The translations under genes were made by a program, and so were the position numbers. The notes under the pieces were generated by a model. The model was not told the DNA's origin. It did no database searches and worked only from the letters and a program-made list of their open reading frames with translations. Shown piece after piece: positions 46,091-55,661 of a stretch of 64,000 nt of DNA; within the stretch, counting starts at the first letter, position 1, and every line of letters starts with the position of its first letter. Origin of the DNA: Versatilivorator sp963663845 (GTDB taxonomy: Bacteria; Acidobacteriota; Terriglobia; Versatilivoradales; Versatilivoraceae). The DNA is taken from positions 496,001-560,000 of the forward strand of contig OY760650.2 of assembly GCA_963663845.2 (NCBI GenBank). The letters are read 5' to 3'.

Positions 46091-48183
46091 CAGGGCTATT
46101 TCACGCTAGCGGCAAGAGGGTGACATTAGGATAGTTGTACAGGGGGCTGGCTTTTTGGGAGAGATTCGGATATAAAGGGGGCATGGCGGATGGGTTCGAC
46201 AGGTCGCAGGTGGTGATAGGGGAAGTGGAAGTCAGGCTGGCACGGCCGGACGAGCGGCGGCGCTGGGACGCACTGATGGACGGGCACCACTACCTGGGGT
46301 TCCGGCAATTTGCAGGCCGGGGGCTGCGGCACGTCGCGGTGTGGCGGGGGCACTGGCTGGCGCTGGTGGGTTGGCAGTCGGGGGCGTTCAAGTGCGCGCC
46401 GCGGGACCGGTGGCTGGGCTGGCACCGGTCGGTGCAGTTCCGGCGGTTGCATCTGATTGGGAACAACACGCGGTTTCTGATTCTGCCGGAGGCGGGGGGA
46501 ATCAAGAACTTGGCGTCGCGGGTGTTGGGGCGCAGTCTGAGGCGTTTGAGCGCGGACTGGGAGACGGCCTACGGGCATCCGCTGGAGCTTGCGGAGACGT
46601 TCGTGGACCCCTCGCGGTTTCACGGCGGCGCCTATGACGCCTCCAACTGGGTGCGGGTGGGGCGCACGAAGGGATTTGCGCGCCACAACGGCGCCTATAC
46701 CGACCCGCACGAGGTGCGGAAGGAGATGTTGGTGCGCCCGTTGCGCCGTGATGCACGGGAGCGCTTGGCGAACCCGGTGGACCGCAAGGAGTGGACGTGC
46801 CGGGCGACGCCGTTGAGGTATACGCGCGAGGAGTTGCGCTCGCTGCGCGAACTGTTCGGGGAGATGCCGGATTGTCGTCGCGGCCAGGGGATGAAGCACA
46901 AGCTCGATACGGTCCTTTCGGTGTGCGCGCTGGCGCGGATGGCCGGGGTCTCGGGGCCGTCGGCGATGGAGCGTTTCGCCCAGCGCTTGAGCCAGGAGGA
47001 GTTGCGCGCGCTGGGGGCATGGTACGACCCCAAGGCCGGGCGTTGGGTCGCCCCGTCGGACTCGACGCTGTGCCGGGTGCTTGCCGATACCGATCCCGAC
47101 GCCTTGCAGGAGGTGTTGCGCCGATGGGCGGTGCCGCGTGGTGTGGTGCGAGGCCCCTCGCCTGCGATCGCCGCCGACGGCAAGCGCATTCGGGGCGCCA
47201 ACCGCCACGCCGGCAAGGGGGTGTACTTCGAAACGGTCACCCTGGTCACCCACGATGGGCGGCCACTCGCCAGCCGCTGCTGCCGTGACGAAGGCGGGGA
47301 GATCGCGGCCACAAGGGCGCTGCTGGAAGACGTCAATGTGCGCGGGTGCGTCATCACCCTGGATGCTCTGCACACGACCCGTGACACCGAACGTGTGATC
47401 GTGGACATCCACCGTGCCGAGTATCTGCTCACCGTCAAGGGCAATTGCCCGGACACTTCCGAGGCGCTCGCCACGCTGGACTGGAACGCGCCCGAGGTGC
47501 GCCATCACGGCGCGGGGCCCGAGAAGGGCCACGGGCGCATTGAGAGGCGCCGCCTCGACGCCTTCACCCTGCCCGGCCGCTTCTTGAACTTCGAGAAGGC
47601 GCGCCAAGCGATGCGCGTCATCCGCGAGCGCACCGACCTGAGTACCGGCGAGACCACCACCGAGACCGTCTACGCCATCACCTCGGTGAGCGCCGAGCGG
47701 GCCAGCCCGGAGCAACTCCTGACCTGGAACCGCGGCCACTGGGCGGTGGAGAACGCCAACCACTATCGCCGCGACACCAGCCTCGGCGAGGACGCCAGCC
47801 GCCTGCGCGCACGCCACGCCCCCGCCAACAACGCCACCCTCAACAACATCGCACTCGCCATCGTCTTTCACCGCGGCTTCCACTACGTGCCCGAAGCGAA
47901 CCTGCACTTCATGATGCGCCGCCAAGACGCCCTCGACGCCATTCTCTCGCCGACCTGATCGCCCCCGCTCCCTGTCCGGATGGCTTCCTCGGCGCCGGCA
48001 CCTCCAGACGCCTCCCCACCCGTCCATCTCCATCGCCCGCAGGCGACAGTCGCTGACTCCGATCGCCATCCCTTCCGGGCGCACCTCCCCTCCACATCCT
48101 CTCCTGCGACTGGTCCGTCCTCCAATCCCTCTGGCAATCCCCTCTGACCATCCCACTCCGAACTCCAGCGTGAAATCCCCCTG
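46091..48183 (+). mobile_element. Complete ISAs1-type insertion sequence with 10-bp target duplication
   Basis: The element is 2093 bp. Left end CAGGGCTATTTCACGCTAG (46091-46109) and right end, read inward from 48183, CAGGGGGATTTCACGCTGG match at 16 of 19 positions. The 10 bp AGATTCCTGG stand directly outside both ends (46081-46090 and 48184-48193), a target-site duplication. One transposase gene fills most of the element, and 225 bp of non-coding right end follow it. Clean ends and duplication suggest recent insertion. Confidence 0.9.
46183..47958 (+). CDS. ISAs1-family DDE transposase with N-terminal DruA-like (DUF4338) domain
   Basis: The 592-residue protein starts at ATG 46183 behind AAAGGGGGC. 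Residues 1-205 match DUF4338/DruA: HHYLGFRQFAGRGLRHVAV, APRDRWLGW, LHLIGNNTRFLILP, KNLASRVLGRSLRRLSADW and the ETFVDPSRFHG segment. Residues 215-592 are an ISAs1-type DDE transposase: FAQRLSQEELRALG (associated N-domain), AADGKRIRGA with Asp332, VITLDALHT with Asp394 and WAVENANHYRRD with Glu523. DUF4338 is known from the Druantia defence protein DruA and from some transposases. Here it may bind DNA for the transposase. All three catalytic acids are intact. Confidence 0.9.
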   Translation: MADGFDRSQVVIGEVEVRLARPDERRRWDALMDGHHYLGFRQFAGRGLRHVAVWRGHWLALVGWQSGAFKCAPRDRWLGWHRSVQFRRLHLIGNNTRFLILPEAGGIKNLASRVLGRSLRRLSADWETAYGHPLELAETFVDPSRFHGGAYDASNWVRVGRTKGFARHNGAYTDPHEVRKEMLVRPLRRDARERLANPVDRKEWTCRATPLRYTREELRSLRELFGEMPDCRRGQGMKHKLDTVLSVCALARMAGVSGPSAMERFAQRLSQEELRALGAWYDPKAGRWVAPSDSTLCRVLADTDPDALQEVLRRWAVPRGVVRGPSPAIAADGKRIRGANRHAGKGVYFETVTLVTHDGRPLASRCCRDEGGEIAATRALLEDVNVRGCVITLDALHTTRDTERVIVDIHRAEYLLTVKGNCPDTSEALATLDWNAPEVRHHGAGPEKGHGRIERRRLDAFTLPGRFLNFEKARQAMRVIRERTDLSTGETTTETVYAITSVSAERASPEQLLTWNRGHWAVENANHYRRDTSLGEDASRLRARHAPANNATLNNIALAIVFHRGFHYVPEANLHFMMRRQDALDAILSPT

Positions 48184-48252
48184 AGATTCCTGGCAGGCGG
48201 CATGGGAACGGAAATGCCCAGGACTATCCCACGCTGCCCTCCCCCAATGCAG

Positions 48253-48319
48253 GGGCAACCCTCGTGGTTGCCCGGTGGTTCCCGGTGACCTCGGATTGGG
48301 CGCCCACAAGGGGCGCCCC
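48253..48319. repeat. Two adjacent GC-rich intergenic hairpins
   Basis: Between the IS and mazE (48194-48486) there is no gene. GGGCAACC (48253-48260) pairs with GGTTGCCC (48266-48273), and GGGCGCCC (48298-48305) pairs with GGGCGCCCC at 48311-48319; each is followed by a spacer. The second unit, with CCTACAA after it, resembles hairpins dispersed in many environmental genomes. Confidence 0.6.
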
Positions 48320-48445
48320 TACAATTCCACAGGGAATATGGGCATGGTTCGGGAGCCTCGACCCATCGGTCAACCTGAAATCGGCAGCGTGGAATTGTCC
48401 TGCGGAAATGCGTGTCGATGCGTTCCTGGTGACCTGTAATTAGGA

Positions 48446-48479
48446 TATACTCAGGCTATACGTACAGTTTATTCGGGAG
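48446..48479 (+). promoter_or_regulatory. mazEF promoter and ribosome-binding site
   Basis: A TATACT -10 candidate (48446-48451) lies 17 bp after a weak TTCCTG. GGGAG (48475-48479) is seven bases before the mazE ATG. A second TATA (48456-48459) makes a partly symmetrical TATA-N7-TATA that could be the autorepression site. Confidence 0.45.
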
Positions 48480-48486
48480 ACCGATC

Positions 48487-48735
48487 ATGTTGACCAGGGT
48501 TCAGAAATGGGGAAACAGCCAGGGGCTTCGATTCAGCAAGGCCATATTGAACGAAGCCCGCATCGAGGTAGGCGACACGGTGAGTGTCTCAGCCCGCAAG
48601 GGGCGGATCGTGGTTGAGCCTGCCACCCGAGTGCGAGGGAGATACGAATTGCGGGCGCTGCTGGCCAGAATGCCGAAAGACCATGTGGCGGAAGAGGTGG
48701 AGTGGGGACCGCCCCCTGGAAAGGAAGTCTGGTAG
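48487..48735 (+). CDS. mazE: MazE-like AbrB-fold antitoxin
   Basis: The 82-residue protein opens with MLTRVQKWGNSQGLRFSKAI, the swapped-hairpin AbrB DNA-binding fold of MazE antitoxins, with the VEVGD-like turn (RIEVGDTVSV). The C-terminal half, rich in acidic residues and aromatic/proline (EEVEWGPPPGKEVW), is the expected toxin-binding tail. The mazF start follows its stop directly with no gap. Confidence 0.9.
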   Translation: MLTRVQKWGNSQGLRFSKAILNEARIEVGDTVSVSARKGRIVVEPATRVRGRYELRALLARMPKDHVAEEVEWGPPPGKEVW

Positions 48736-49080
48736 GTGCCGCGTTACGTGCCACAAAAAGGGGATTTCGTGATCCTGACCTTTGATCCCCAGGCAGGGCA
48801 CGAGCAGAAAGGCCGCCGCCCGGCTCTGGTCGTCAGCAGTACGCCGTTCAACCGCCATACCGGGCTGGCCATGGTCTGCCCCATCACCAACACCTTCAGG
48901 AACATTCCCTTTCACGTTTCAGTACCCGAAGGGTCGTCTCTCTCCGGATATATCATGGCCGAACAGATCAAGTCCGTCGACTACGCGAGCCGAAAGGTGA
49001 AGTTCGTCGAGAAGGCGCCGGGGCCGGTGCTCGATGAAGTCCTGAGCCTATTGGATGCTTGCCTCTATGACCCGGGGTGA
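48736..49080 (+). CDS. mazF: MazF-like endoribonuclease toxin
   Basis: The 114-residue protein uses GTG 48736, immediately after the mazE TAG. PemK/MazF hallmarks are present: PQKGDFVILTFDPQAGHEQKG, RRPALVVSS, MVCPITNTF, SGYIMAEQIKSVDY and the C-terminal LDEVLSLLDACL helix. The Arg in KGRRPALV and the Thr in PITNT are the usual catalytic residues. It should cleave single-stranded RNA at short sequences unless bound by MazE. No damage to the gene is visible. The pair lies just beyond the IS and hairpin region, a common setting for mobile toxin-antitoxin modules. Confidence 0.92.
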   Translation: MPRYVPQKGDFVILTFDPQAGHEQKGRRPALVVSSTPFNRHTGLAMVCPITNTFRNIPFHVSVPEGSSLSGYIMAEQIKSVDYASRKVKFVEKAPGPVLDEVLSLLDACLYDPG

Positions 49081-49175
49081 CTCCATCGCCGGCCCCTCGC
49101 GGACGACCTGCGCCGGCCCGATCCCGAAGCCGGAATTCAGTCCGCCGGTCGGTTCGGACTCCTTCCCTCAAGCCG

Positions 49176-50552
<1,377 letters not shown>

Positions 50553-50829
50553 GGTAGGTCTAACTCCTCGGTGGATTGGTTTGAAACCAAATTCTCGGCC
50601 CGGGGGGCCTGGAATTTGAAAACGATAGGGATGGATGGGGAGACCGCGCTGTCAGGCGGTGAGTTCTTGCGAGTGGCCAGAGGTTGTATACTACAGAAAC
50701 GCTCCGGCTTCAAACGAATTGTTGGCCAAAAACGCGGATTCGATTGGGTAAATCGGTCTCGTCCCGAGTCTGCGGTTGGACTACCTCATTCCGGCCCGAT
50801 TTCAACCGGAATTCCCGCCAGGGGGGGAG

Positions 50830-50893
50830 GGTTGAAGGAAGAAGGTTGAAGGAAGAAGGTTGAAGGAAGAAGGTTGAAGGAAGAAGGTTGAAG
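50830..50893. repeat. 14-bp tandem repeat
   Basis: Four perfect copies of GGTTGAAGGAAGAA are followed by eight bases of a fifth. The surrounding gap (50553-50973) between the Amt and aldehyde dehydrogenase genes has no credible gene and no member of the dispersed repeat families. Confidence 0.85.
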
Positions 50894-50973
50894 TTGGAAG
50901 GGGGAAGTTGGACGGTCGCTGCGGGCGGGGGCTGGAGGATTGCTACGACCGGTCTTGGCGGTTCAGGATCAGG

Positions 50974-52404
50974 TCAGGCCATCTGGAAGGCTCGAGCTCG
51001 AAACAGGAAGTCGACGATGTTGCCTTCGTGGGGCTGATGCCAGTTGAGGCGGATGGTGGGAACCGCGCCCAGATTGAGACGGTCGATGTTGCGGGCATCC
51101 ACCAGGGCCCGCCGAAAGGACTCGTCCCGGGTGATCCCGGTGGCCACCAGGGTGGGTCCGATGGAGTCGATCATCCTGGCCTGGGGACAGCGCACCACCG
51201 AGACGAAGGGGTACATGTACTCCTTGCCGGCCATGCCGGCGTCGGGCGACTGGCAGTGCACCACCGTAGGCCGAAGGTAGTCGCACCGCTGCCTGCGCAC
51301 CAGGCGGTCGCCCTCCCTGAACCGGCGGGTCACTTCCTCCACCCCCGCCTGCTGCAGCCCGGCATCGATGTCGTTGGAGATGGCTTCGGCCTGCCCGGGC
51401 ACGGTGAAGGCGGCCAGCGCGGCCCGGTCGTCCTGGGGCGGCAGGGGCTCGATGGGCCCCAGCCGGCGAGCCAGAGCCTCCGCGATTTCCTCGGTATGGC
51501 GGGAGGCCCAGATGCCCGAGCAGTTGATGCAGCTCCGGCCGCTGTTGACCAGGACGCTATCCACCATCAGGTCCAGGACGTCTTCCCAGTCGTCCACCTG
51601 GTCGTCGCCGATCAGGATCTTGCTGAACCCGGGGCCGTGCACCTGGACCGCCGGATTGGCCTGGTACCGCTCCACCGTGGGGGTCCCGCCGAAGATCAGG
51701 CTTCTGGGACAGTGTCCGACCACGGCGGCTCCCACCTCCCCGCCGCCGGGATAGAGCGCGATGGCCTCTTTGGGGATGCCGGCCTGAAAGAAGGCCTGGG
51801 CCATCCGCCAGGGCGTCCAGGGCTCCTGGGGACCGGGCTTCAGGACCAGGCCGATCTGAAGCGGGATGACCGGGAGCCAGAGGCTGTGAACCCCGGGGGA
51901 ATTGGAGGGCAGCACCATGCCCAGCACCGGGGTGTTGGCCTGGTAGCTGCGCATCAATCCCTCTTCTTCTCCATAGCCCCGACCCAGAAGATTCAGATCC
52001 AGACCCCGCGTCAGCGAGCGCAGGATATTGCCGATCTCGTCCAGGACGTACCTGAGCTTGGCCATGTTCATGCGGCACATGTGCTCGGGCAGGCCCGTGG
52101 TCGCCGACTGCTGGCGGACGAACTCCTCGGGAGTCTGAGCCCCTTCTCCCAGGGGCAGCTCGGCCGAGGAAAAGAGGCTGCCGGCCTTCTGGATTCTGCT
52201 CAGAAGTTCCTCGGACGGGATCTCGCGCAACACCTGGCGGGCCCGCTCGGCGCGCCGCATGTCCCTGGCCACCAGGCCGGGATTGGCCTGGCTGACCTCG
52301 GCCACGGGCTCTCCGGTGGCGAAGTGGACCACCTTCTCCACTTCGAGGCTCTTGTAAGGTTCTCCCCAGCGCAAGACCGGAAAGTGAATCACGACATCCT
52401 CCAT
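50974..52404 (-). CDS. Aldehyde dehydrogenase-superfamily protein, LuxC-like acyl reductase candidate
   Basis: The 476-residue protein is an ALDH-superfamily enzyme: VLGMVLPSNSPGVHSLWLPV (cofactor-binding entry), IFGGTPTVERYQ (Rossmann turn) and the catalytic Cys in NSGRSCINCSGIWA. It is more like LuxC-type acyl reductases than ordinary substrate-oxidising ALDHs, because it is paired with a carboxylate-activating ligase gene 54 bp upstream on the same strand. The proposed reaction is reduction of an activated acyl group to an aldehyde. Substrate and reaction direction are inference. Confidence 0.78.
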   Translation of the reverse strand: MEDVVIHFPVLRWGEPYKSLEVEKVVHFATGEPVAEVSQANPGLVARDMRRAERARQVLREIPSEELLSRIQKAGSLFSSAELPLGEGAQTPEEFVRQQSATTGLPEHMCRMNMAKLRYVLDEIGNILRSLTRGLDLNLLGRGYGEEEGLMRSYQANTPVLGMVLPSNSPGVHSLWLPVIPLQIGLVLKPGPQEPWTPWRMAQAFFQAGIPKEAIALYPGGGEVGAAVVGHCPRSLIFGGTPTVERYQANPAVQVHGPGFSKILIGDDQVDDWEDVLDLMVDSVLVNSGRSCINCSGIWASRHTEEIAEALARRLGPIEPLPPQDDRAALAAFTVPGQAEAISNDIDAGLQQAGVEEVTRRFREGDRLVRRQRCDYLRPTVVHCQSPDAGMAGKEYMYPFVSVVRCPQARMIDSIGPTLVATGITRDESFRRALVDARNIDRLNLGAVPTIRLNWHQPHEGNIVDFLFRARAFQMA

Positions 52405-52458
52405 TTCATCCCCGGGGCCGGCCTGCCCTTCCCTCCGGCGGCGCCGCGGGCGCCAGAC

Positions 52459-53565
52459 TCAATAAACCCCCACCGTGGTGGCGGCGGCGAAGCGGCTGTA
52501 GGGCCGCAGCCCGCTCACCCCGTCCCAGGACCAGGCCTCACAGGGCGGCTCCCGCTCCCCCTCGTCCCGTTCCAGGAACCGGGGCAGGAAGAACTCCCGG
52601 GTGAGCGTGGTCAGCATGACGCGGCCGGTCTCGCCGTAGTCCACCAGCCGCGAGTTGTCGTCGAAATCCACCAACTGGATCACCGCCCGGGGCTGGGGCG
52701 GGTAGTAGGTGATCTTGTAGTCGTTCTCGGGACCGCTGGGGCCACTGGCCGCCAAACCCATGAGCGTATTGCCGTAGGTGGGCGTCAGGTAGACGCTTCC
52801 CAGCAGCTCCTCTCTGGCGAAGCGGTGCCACTGGGGGGTGAACTCGGTGCCTCCGGAGAAGATCCCCTGGATTCCGGACTGCTCCAGGCTGGAATTCTCC
52901 TCCTCCAGGCGGTTGGCCAGGGCCTCCAGAAGCTTGGGCGTGGTGAACAGGCACCGGATATCGTGGCCGGCCCCCAGCAGGCTGAGGGCCTGGTCGATGA
53001 CGTGGTCCTGGTAGGCCTTGAGATGATCCATCCAGCCCTTGTTGATCAGCTTGATCACCCAGCGCGGGTCCAGGTCCACGCAGAAGCAGATGCCCCCGCG
53101 GTGGTGGGCCAGGTGCTCGACGGCCAACCTCAGACGCCGGGGACCGCTGGGCCCCAGCATCAGCCAGTTCGAACCTTTGGGAAAATATTCCTCGGGAAGG
53201 GTCTCGGAAAACAGCTCGTAGTCGATGCGAAAATCTTCGACGTTGATCCGGCTCTTGGGAATGCCGGTGGTGCCGCCGGTTTCGAAGACGTAGACCGGAC
53301 GGTCGGCCAGGGCCTTGGGCACCCAGCGGCGCACCGGGCCCCCTCGCAGCCACTCGTCCTGAAAATGCCCGAACCGGGCCAGGTCGGCAAAGCCACGCAC
53401 CTCCCGGCGGGGGTCCCAACCGGCCGAAGCAGCCCACTCCAACCAGAAAGGACAGCCGGTGGCGGGATCGAAGTGCCATTGCACCGTCTCCACCACGTGG
53501 GCATCCAGCCGCTTGCGGGCCTCCTCGATTCTTTCCCGGTCGGATTCACCGGTGGCGATGCTCAT
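52459..53565 (-). CDS. Carboxylate-activating ligase (PaaK/LuxE-like, AMP-forming)
   Basis: The 368-residue protein is read from ATG 53565 with AGG close by. The adenylation loop is FETGGTTGIPKSRI, followed by FSGGTEFTPQWHRFA and TPTYGNTLMGL, and GETGRVMLTTLT near the C-terminus. This is the layout of PaaK-type phenylacetate-CoA ligases and LuxE acyl-protein synthetases, but shorter than PaaK (about 430). It is the first gene of a two-gene operon with the acyl-reductase candidate. Together they could turn a carboxylic acid into an aldehyde, as LuxE and LuxC do for fatty acids. No luxAB is present. The substrate is unknown. Confidence 0.78.
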   Translation of the reverse strand: MSIATGESDRERIEEARKRLDAHVVETVQWHFDPATGCPFWLEWAASAGWDPRREVRGFADLARFGHFQDEWLRGGPVRRWVPKALADRPVYVFETGGTTGIPKSRINVEDFRIDYELFSETLPEEYFPKGSNWLMLGPSGPRRLRLAVEHLAHHRGGICFCVDLDPRWVIKLINKGWMDHLKAYQDHVIDQALSLLGAGHDIRCLFTTPKLLEALANRLEEENSSLEQSGIQGIFSGGTEFTPQWHRFAREELLGSVYLTPTYGNTLMGLAASGPSGPENDYKITYYPPQPRAVIQLVDFDDNSRLVDYGETGRVMLTTLTREFFLPRFLERDEGEREPPCEAWSWDGVSGLRPYSRFAAATTVGVY

Positions 53566-53778
53566 AAGCCTGTCTGGGGGGTTGCCAAGCTGCTTCGGAC
53601 CCCGGCTGCTCAGCCGGTGGGTCTTCCCCTGCGGGGGCCGTCCCCGCACCGATGAGGACGGAAGGCGGATTATAGCCCAACTCGGGTGAAAACGGCATCT
53701 TTCGGGATGGACAGGATGAATTTACAGGCTATCCTGTTTATCCCGCGTCTCGATGTTTCCGTTCCAGGGAGGATCTCG

Positions 53779-54657
53779 ATGACCTCGTTCCCCTTGCCTC
53801 AACCCGATGCTGTCCGGCCGGTCCGGGCGCTCACTCTCGAACACTACTCCGAAGGCCCGGTGATCGACGTGGAGGGCAACCTCTATTTTTCCCACGGAAC
53901 TTCGATTTCCAGGATGGCGCCCGCCGGCGAGCCCACCCTCTGGGCCACCTCGGCGGCGCCCAACGGCCACAAGATCCTGGCCAATGGAGAACACCTGGTC
54001 TGCGACGCCACCGAGCACGGCGTGCTGCGCTTCGATCCCGAGGGAGGGCGGCTGGGCCGGGCCGCCGGGGGGCGCTGCCAGGACCTGGAGATCGACGGCC
54101 CCAACGACATCTGCCTGCACCCCGGAGAGGGGTTCTACTTCACCGACTGCCTACCCGGAAAGGGCGCCGTCATCTTCGTGGACCTGGAGGGAAGGCAGAC
54201 GGTGGTGGCCCGGGACATGGACACCCCCAACGGCATTGCGCTGTCGGCCGATGCTCGAAGCCTGTACGTCTCCGAAAGCCTCCCCAACCGGGTGACCCTG
54301 ATTCCCCTGGCCGGTCCCGGGCGGGCCGCGGGACCTGCCCGGGTCTTCGCCGACCTTCCCCGTCATCCCGACAGCCAAGCGGGCGGCAAGAACCTGCCGG
54401 ACGGCATGGCCCTGGACCGGGACCAGCGTCTCTGGGTCGCCCACTACGGAATGGCGGCGGTGCAGGTGCTGTCTCCCGAGGGCCGGCTGCTGGCCAGCTA
54501 CCACACCGGCATGCGCTGCACCAGCAACATCTGCTTCGCCGGCCCCGACCTGGCCACGGCCTTCGTCACCGGCGGCGACGGGGAACCCAGCCCCGGCGGC
54601 CTGGTTCGACTGGATGTGGGCGTTCCGGGGCTGCCGATTCTGCCGGCCGCCCGGTAG
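53779..54657 (+). CDS. SMP-30/gluconolactonase-like hydrolase
   Basis: The 292-residue protein starts at ATG 53779, seven bases after GGAGG. It is a six-bladed propeller of the SMP-30 family: YSEGPVIDVEGNLYFS (first metal ligand Glu), DGPNDICLHPGEGFYFTD (Asn), DTPNGIALSADARSLYVSE (Asn) and KNLPDGMALDRDQRLWVAHYG (Asp). These give the single-metal lactonase site. The probable reaction is hydrolysis of a sugar-acid lactone in the cytoplasm. It is divergent from the ligase/reductase operon and upstream of the pilin gene. Confidence 0.88.
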   Translation: MTSFPLPQPDAVRPVRALTLEHYSEGPVIDVEGNLYFSHGTSISRMAPAGEPTLWATSAAPNGHKILANGEHLVCDATEHGVLRFDPEGGRLGRAAGGRCQDLEIDGPNDICLHPGEGFYFTDCLPGKGAVIFVDLEGRQTVVARDMDTPNGIALSADARSLYVSESLPNRVTLIPLAGPGRAAGPARVFADLPRHPDSQAGGKNLPDGMALDRDQRLWVAHYGMAAVQVLSPEGRLLASYHTGMRCTSNICFAGPDLATAFVTGGDGEPSPGGLVRLDVGVPGLPILPAAR

Positions 54658-54744
54658 TCTGCATTATTGACAGAACCGGAGGCGGTGGTAGTCTGTTAAC
54701 CGACGAAAGACAACGCTCCAGGCAAGGCAGGTCGAGAGGGCACG

Positions 54745-55179
54745 ATGCGCAAGGGATTTTCTTTGATCGAGTTGTTGATCGTGGTGGCGATTATCCTGAT
54801 CATCGCCGCCATAGCCGTCCCGAACCTCCTCCGGGCAAGGCGTTCGGCCAACGAAGCCTCCGCCACCGCTTCCATGAGGACGATCGGCACCGGCCAGCTC
54901 ATGTACCGCTCCACTCACGGCGCCTTCACCAACCTGGCCGGGCTGGCGGCGGACGGGGTGATACCCGCCGATCTGGGATCGGGGGCCAAGAGCGGCTACA
55001 AGTTCACCAGCGAACCGGGCGAAAACCCGGCCCAGCAATTTACCGTGACCGGGGTTCCCGAAATCCCCGACGGGGCCACCGCCACCGGCACCCGGACCTT
55101 CTTTACCGACGAAACGCAGGTGATCCGGTTCGCCATCGGGTCCCAGGCCAACGCCACCAGCACGCCGGTTGGGAATTAG
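54745..55179 (+). CDS. Type IV pilin-like/pseudopilin protein
   Basis: The 144-residue protein has a classic prepilin leader: MRKG then FSLIELLIVVAIILIIAAIA, with cleavage after Gly4 and the conserved Glu at +5. The N-terminal helix continues as LLRARRSANEASA. The globular part is short with no Cys pair. It should be processed by a prepilin peptidase and assembled into a type IV pilus or a type II secretion pseudopilus. No other pilus genes are nearby, a situation common for stand-alone pilins of Acidobacteriota. Confidence 0.9.
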   Translation: MRKGFSLIELLIVVAIILIIAAIAVPNLLRARRSANEASATASMRTIGTGQLMYRSTHGAFTNLAGLAADGVIPADLGSGAKSGYKFTSEPGENPAQQFTVTGVPEIPDGATATGTRTFFTDETQVIRFAIGSQANATSTPVGN

Positions 55180-55257
55180 GGACGAAGCGGCCGTCCCCCA
55201 CTCCATCCATTCTCGCCTGGCGGCCCGGCTTCGGTGACTTCCCCTCAAGGGTGGGAG

Positions 55258-55630
55258 TGGTGGGCAGGTCTGTAAGCCGAATTCTGTTCCCTCGTCGAGG
55301 GCAACGGTCATTCCTCTAGCCCGGGAGTTGCCTCCCGGATCCAGCATTCTACCCGGATGTCGAGCGGCGCGGGTCACGCCTCCATCCCTATTTGAACTTG
55401 CTCCATGTGGGGTTTGCCAGGCATGCCCGTCGCCGGGCACCCGGTGCGCTCTTACCGCACCATTTCACCCTTACCCCTTGCGGGGCGGTATCTTTTCTGT
55501 TGCACTTTCCGTACCCATGGAGAAACTCCATGAGCCCCCCGGGTTACGGGGCACACTGCCCTGTGGAGTTCGGACTTTCCTCCCGCCCAATGCACGAGCA
55601 CCGGGCCGGCGACCGTTCGACCTGCCCGAC
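55258..55630 (-). ncRNA. rnpB: RNase P RNA, bacterial type A
   Basis: Read on the minus strand, the region holds the universal RNase P core: GAGGAAAGTCCGAACTCCAC near the 5' end, GGTAAGGGTGAAA-type CRIII-CRIV sequence (around 55455-55480), AGTTCAAATAG and the 3' ACAGAATTCGGCTTACAGAC segment. GGGCAGGTC at the 5' end pairs with GACCTGCCC at the 3' end as helix P1. The RNA is about 370 nt and matures tRNA 5' ends with the RnpA protein. The exact ends are estimated. No protein reading of this region is credible. Confidence 0.93.
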
Positions 55631-55661
55631 GGCATTGTAGCCCGCATTGCTCGCCAGGTCG

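Noticed and set aside
46126..48309. 727-codon minus-strand open frame over the IS
   Set aside because: Antisense to the transposase with its three catalytic acids; extends past both coding limits without start signals.
50908..53655. 915-codon plus-strand open frame
   Set aside because: Antisense across two real genes (ALDH and ligase), which cannot be shadows because both carry active-site motifs.
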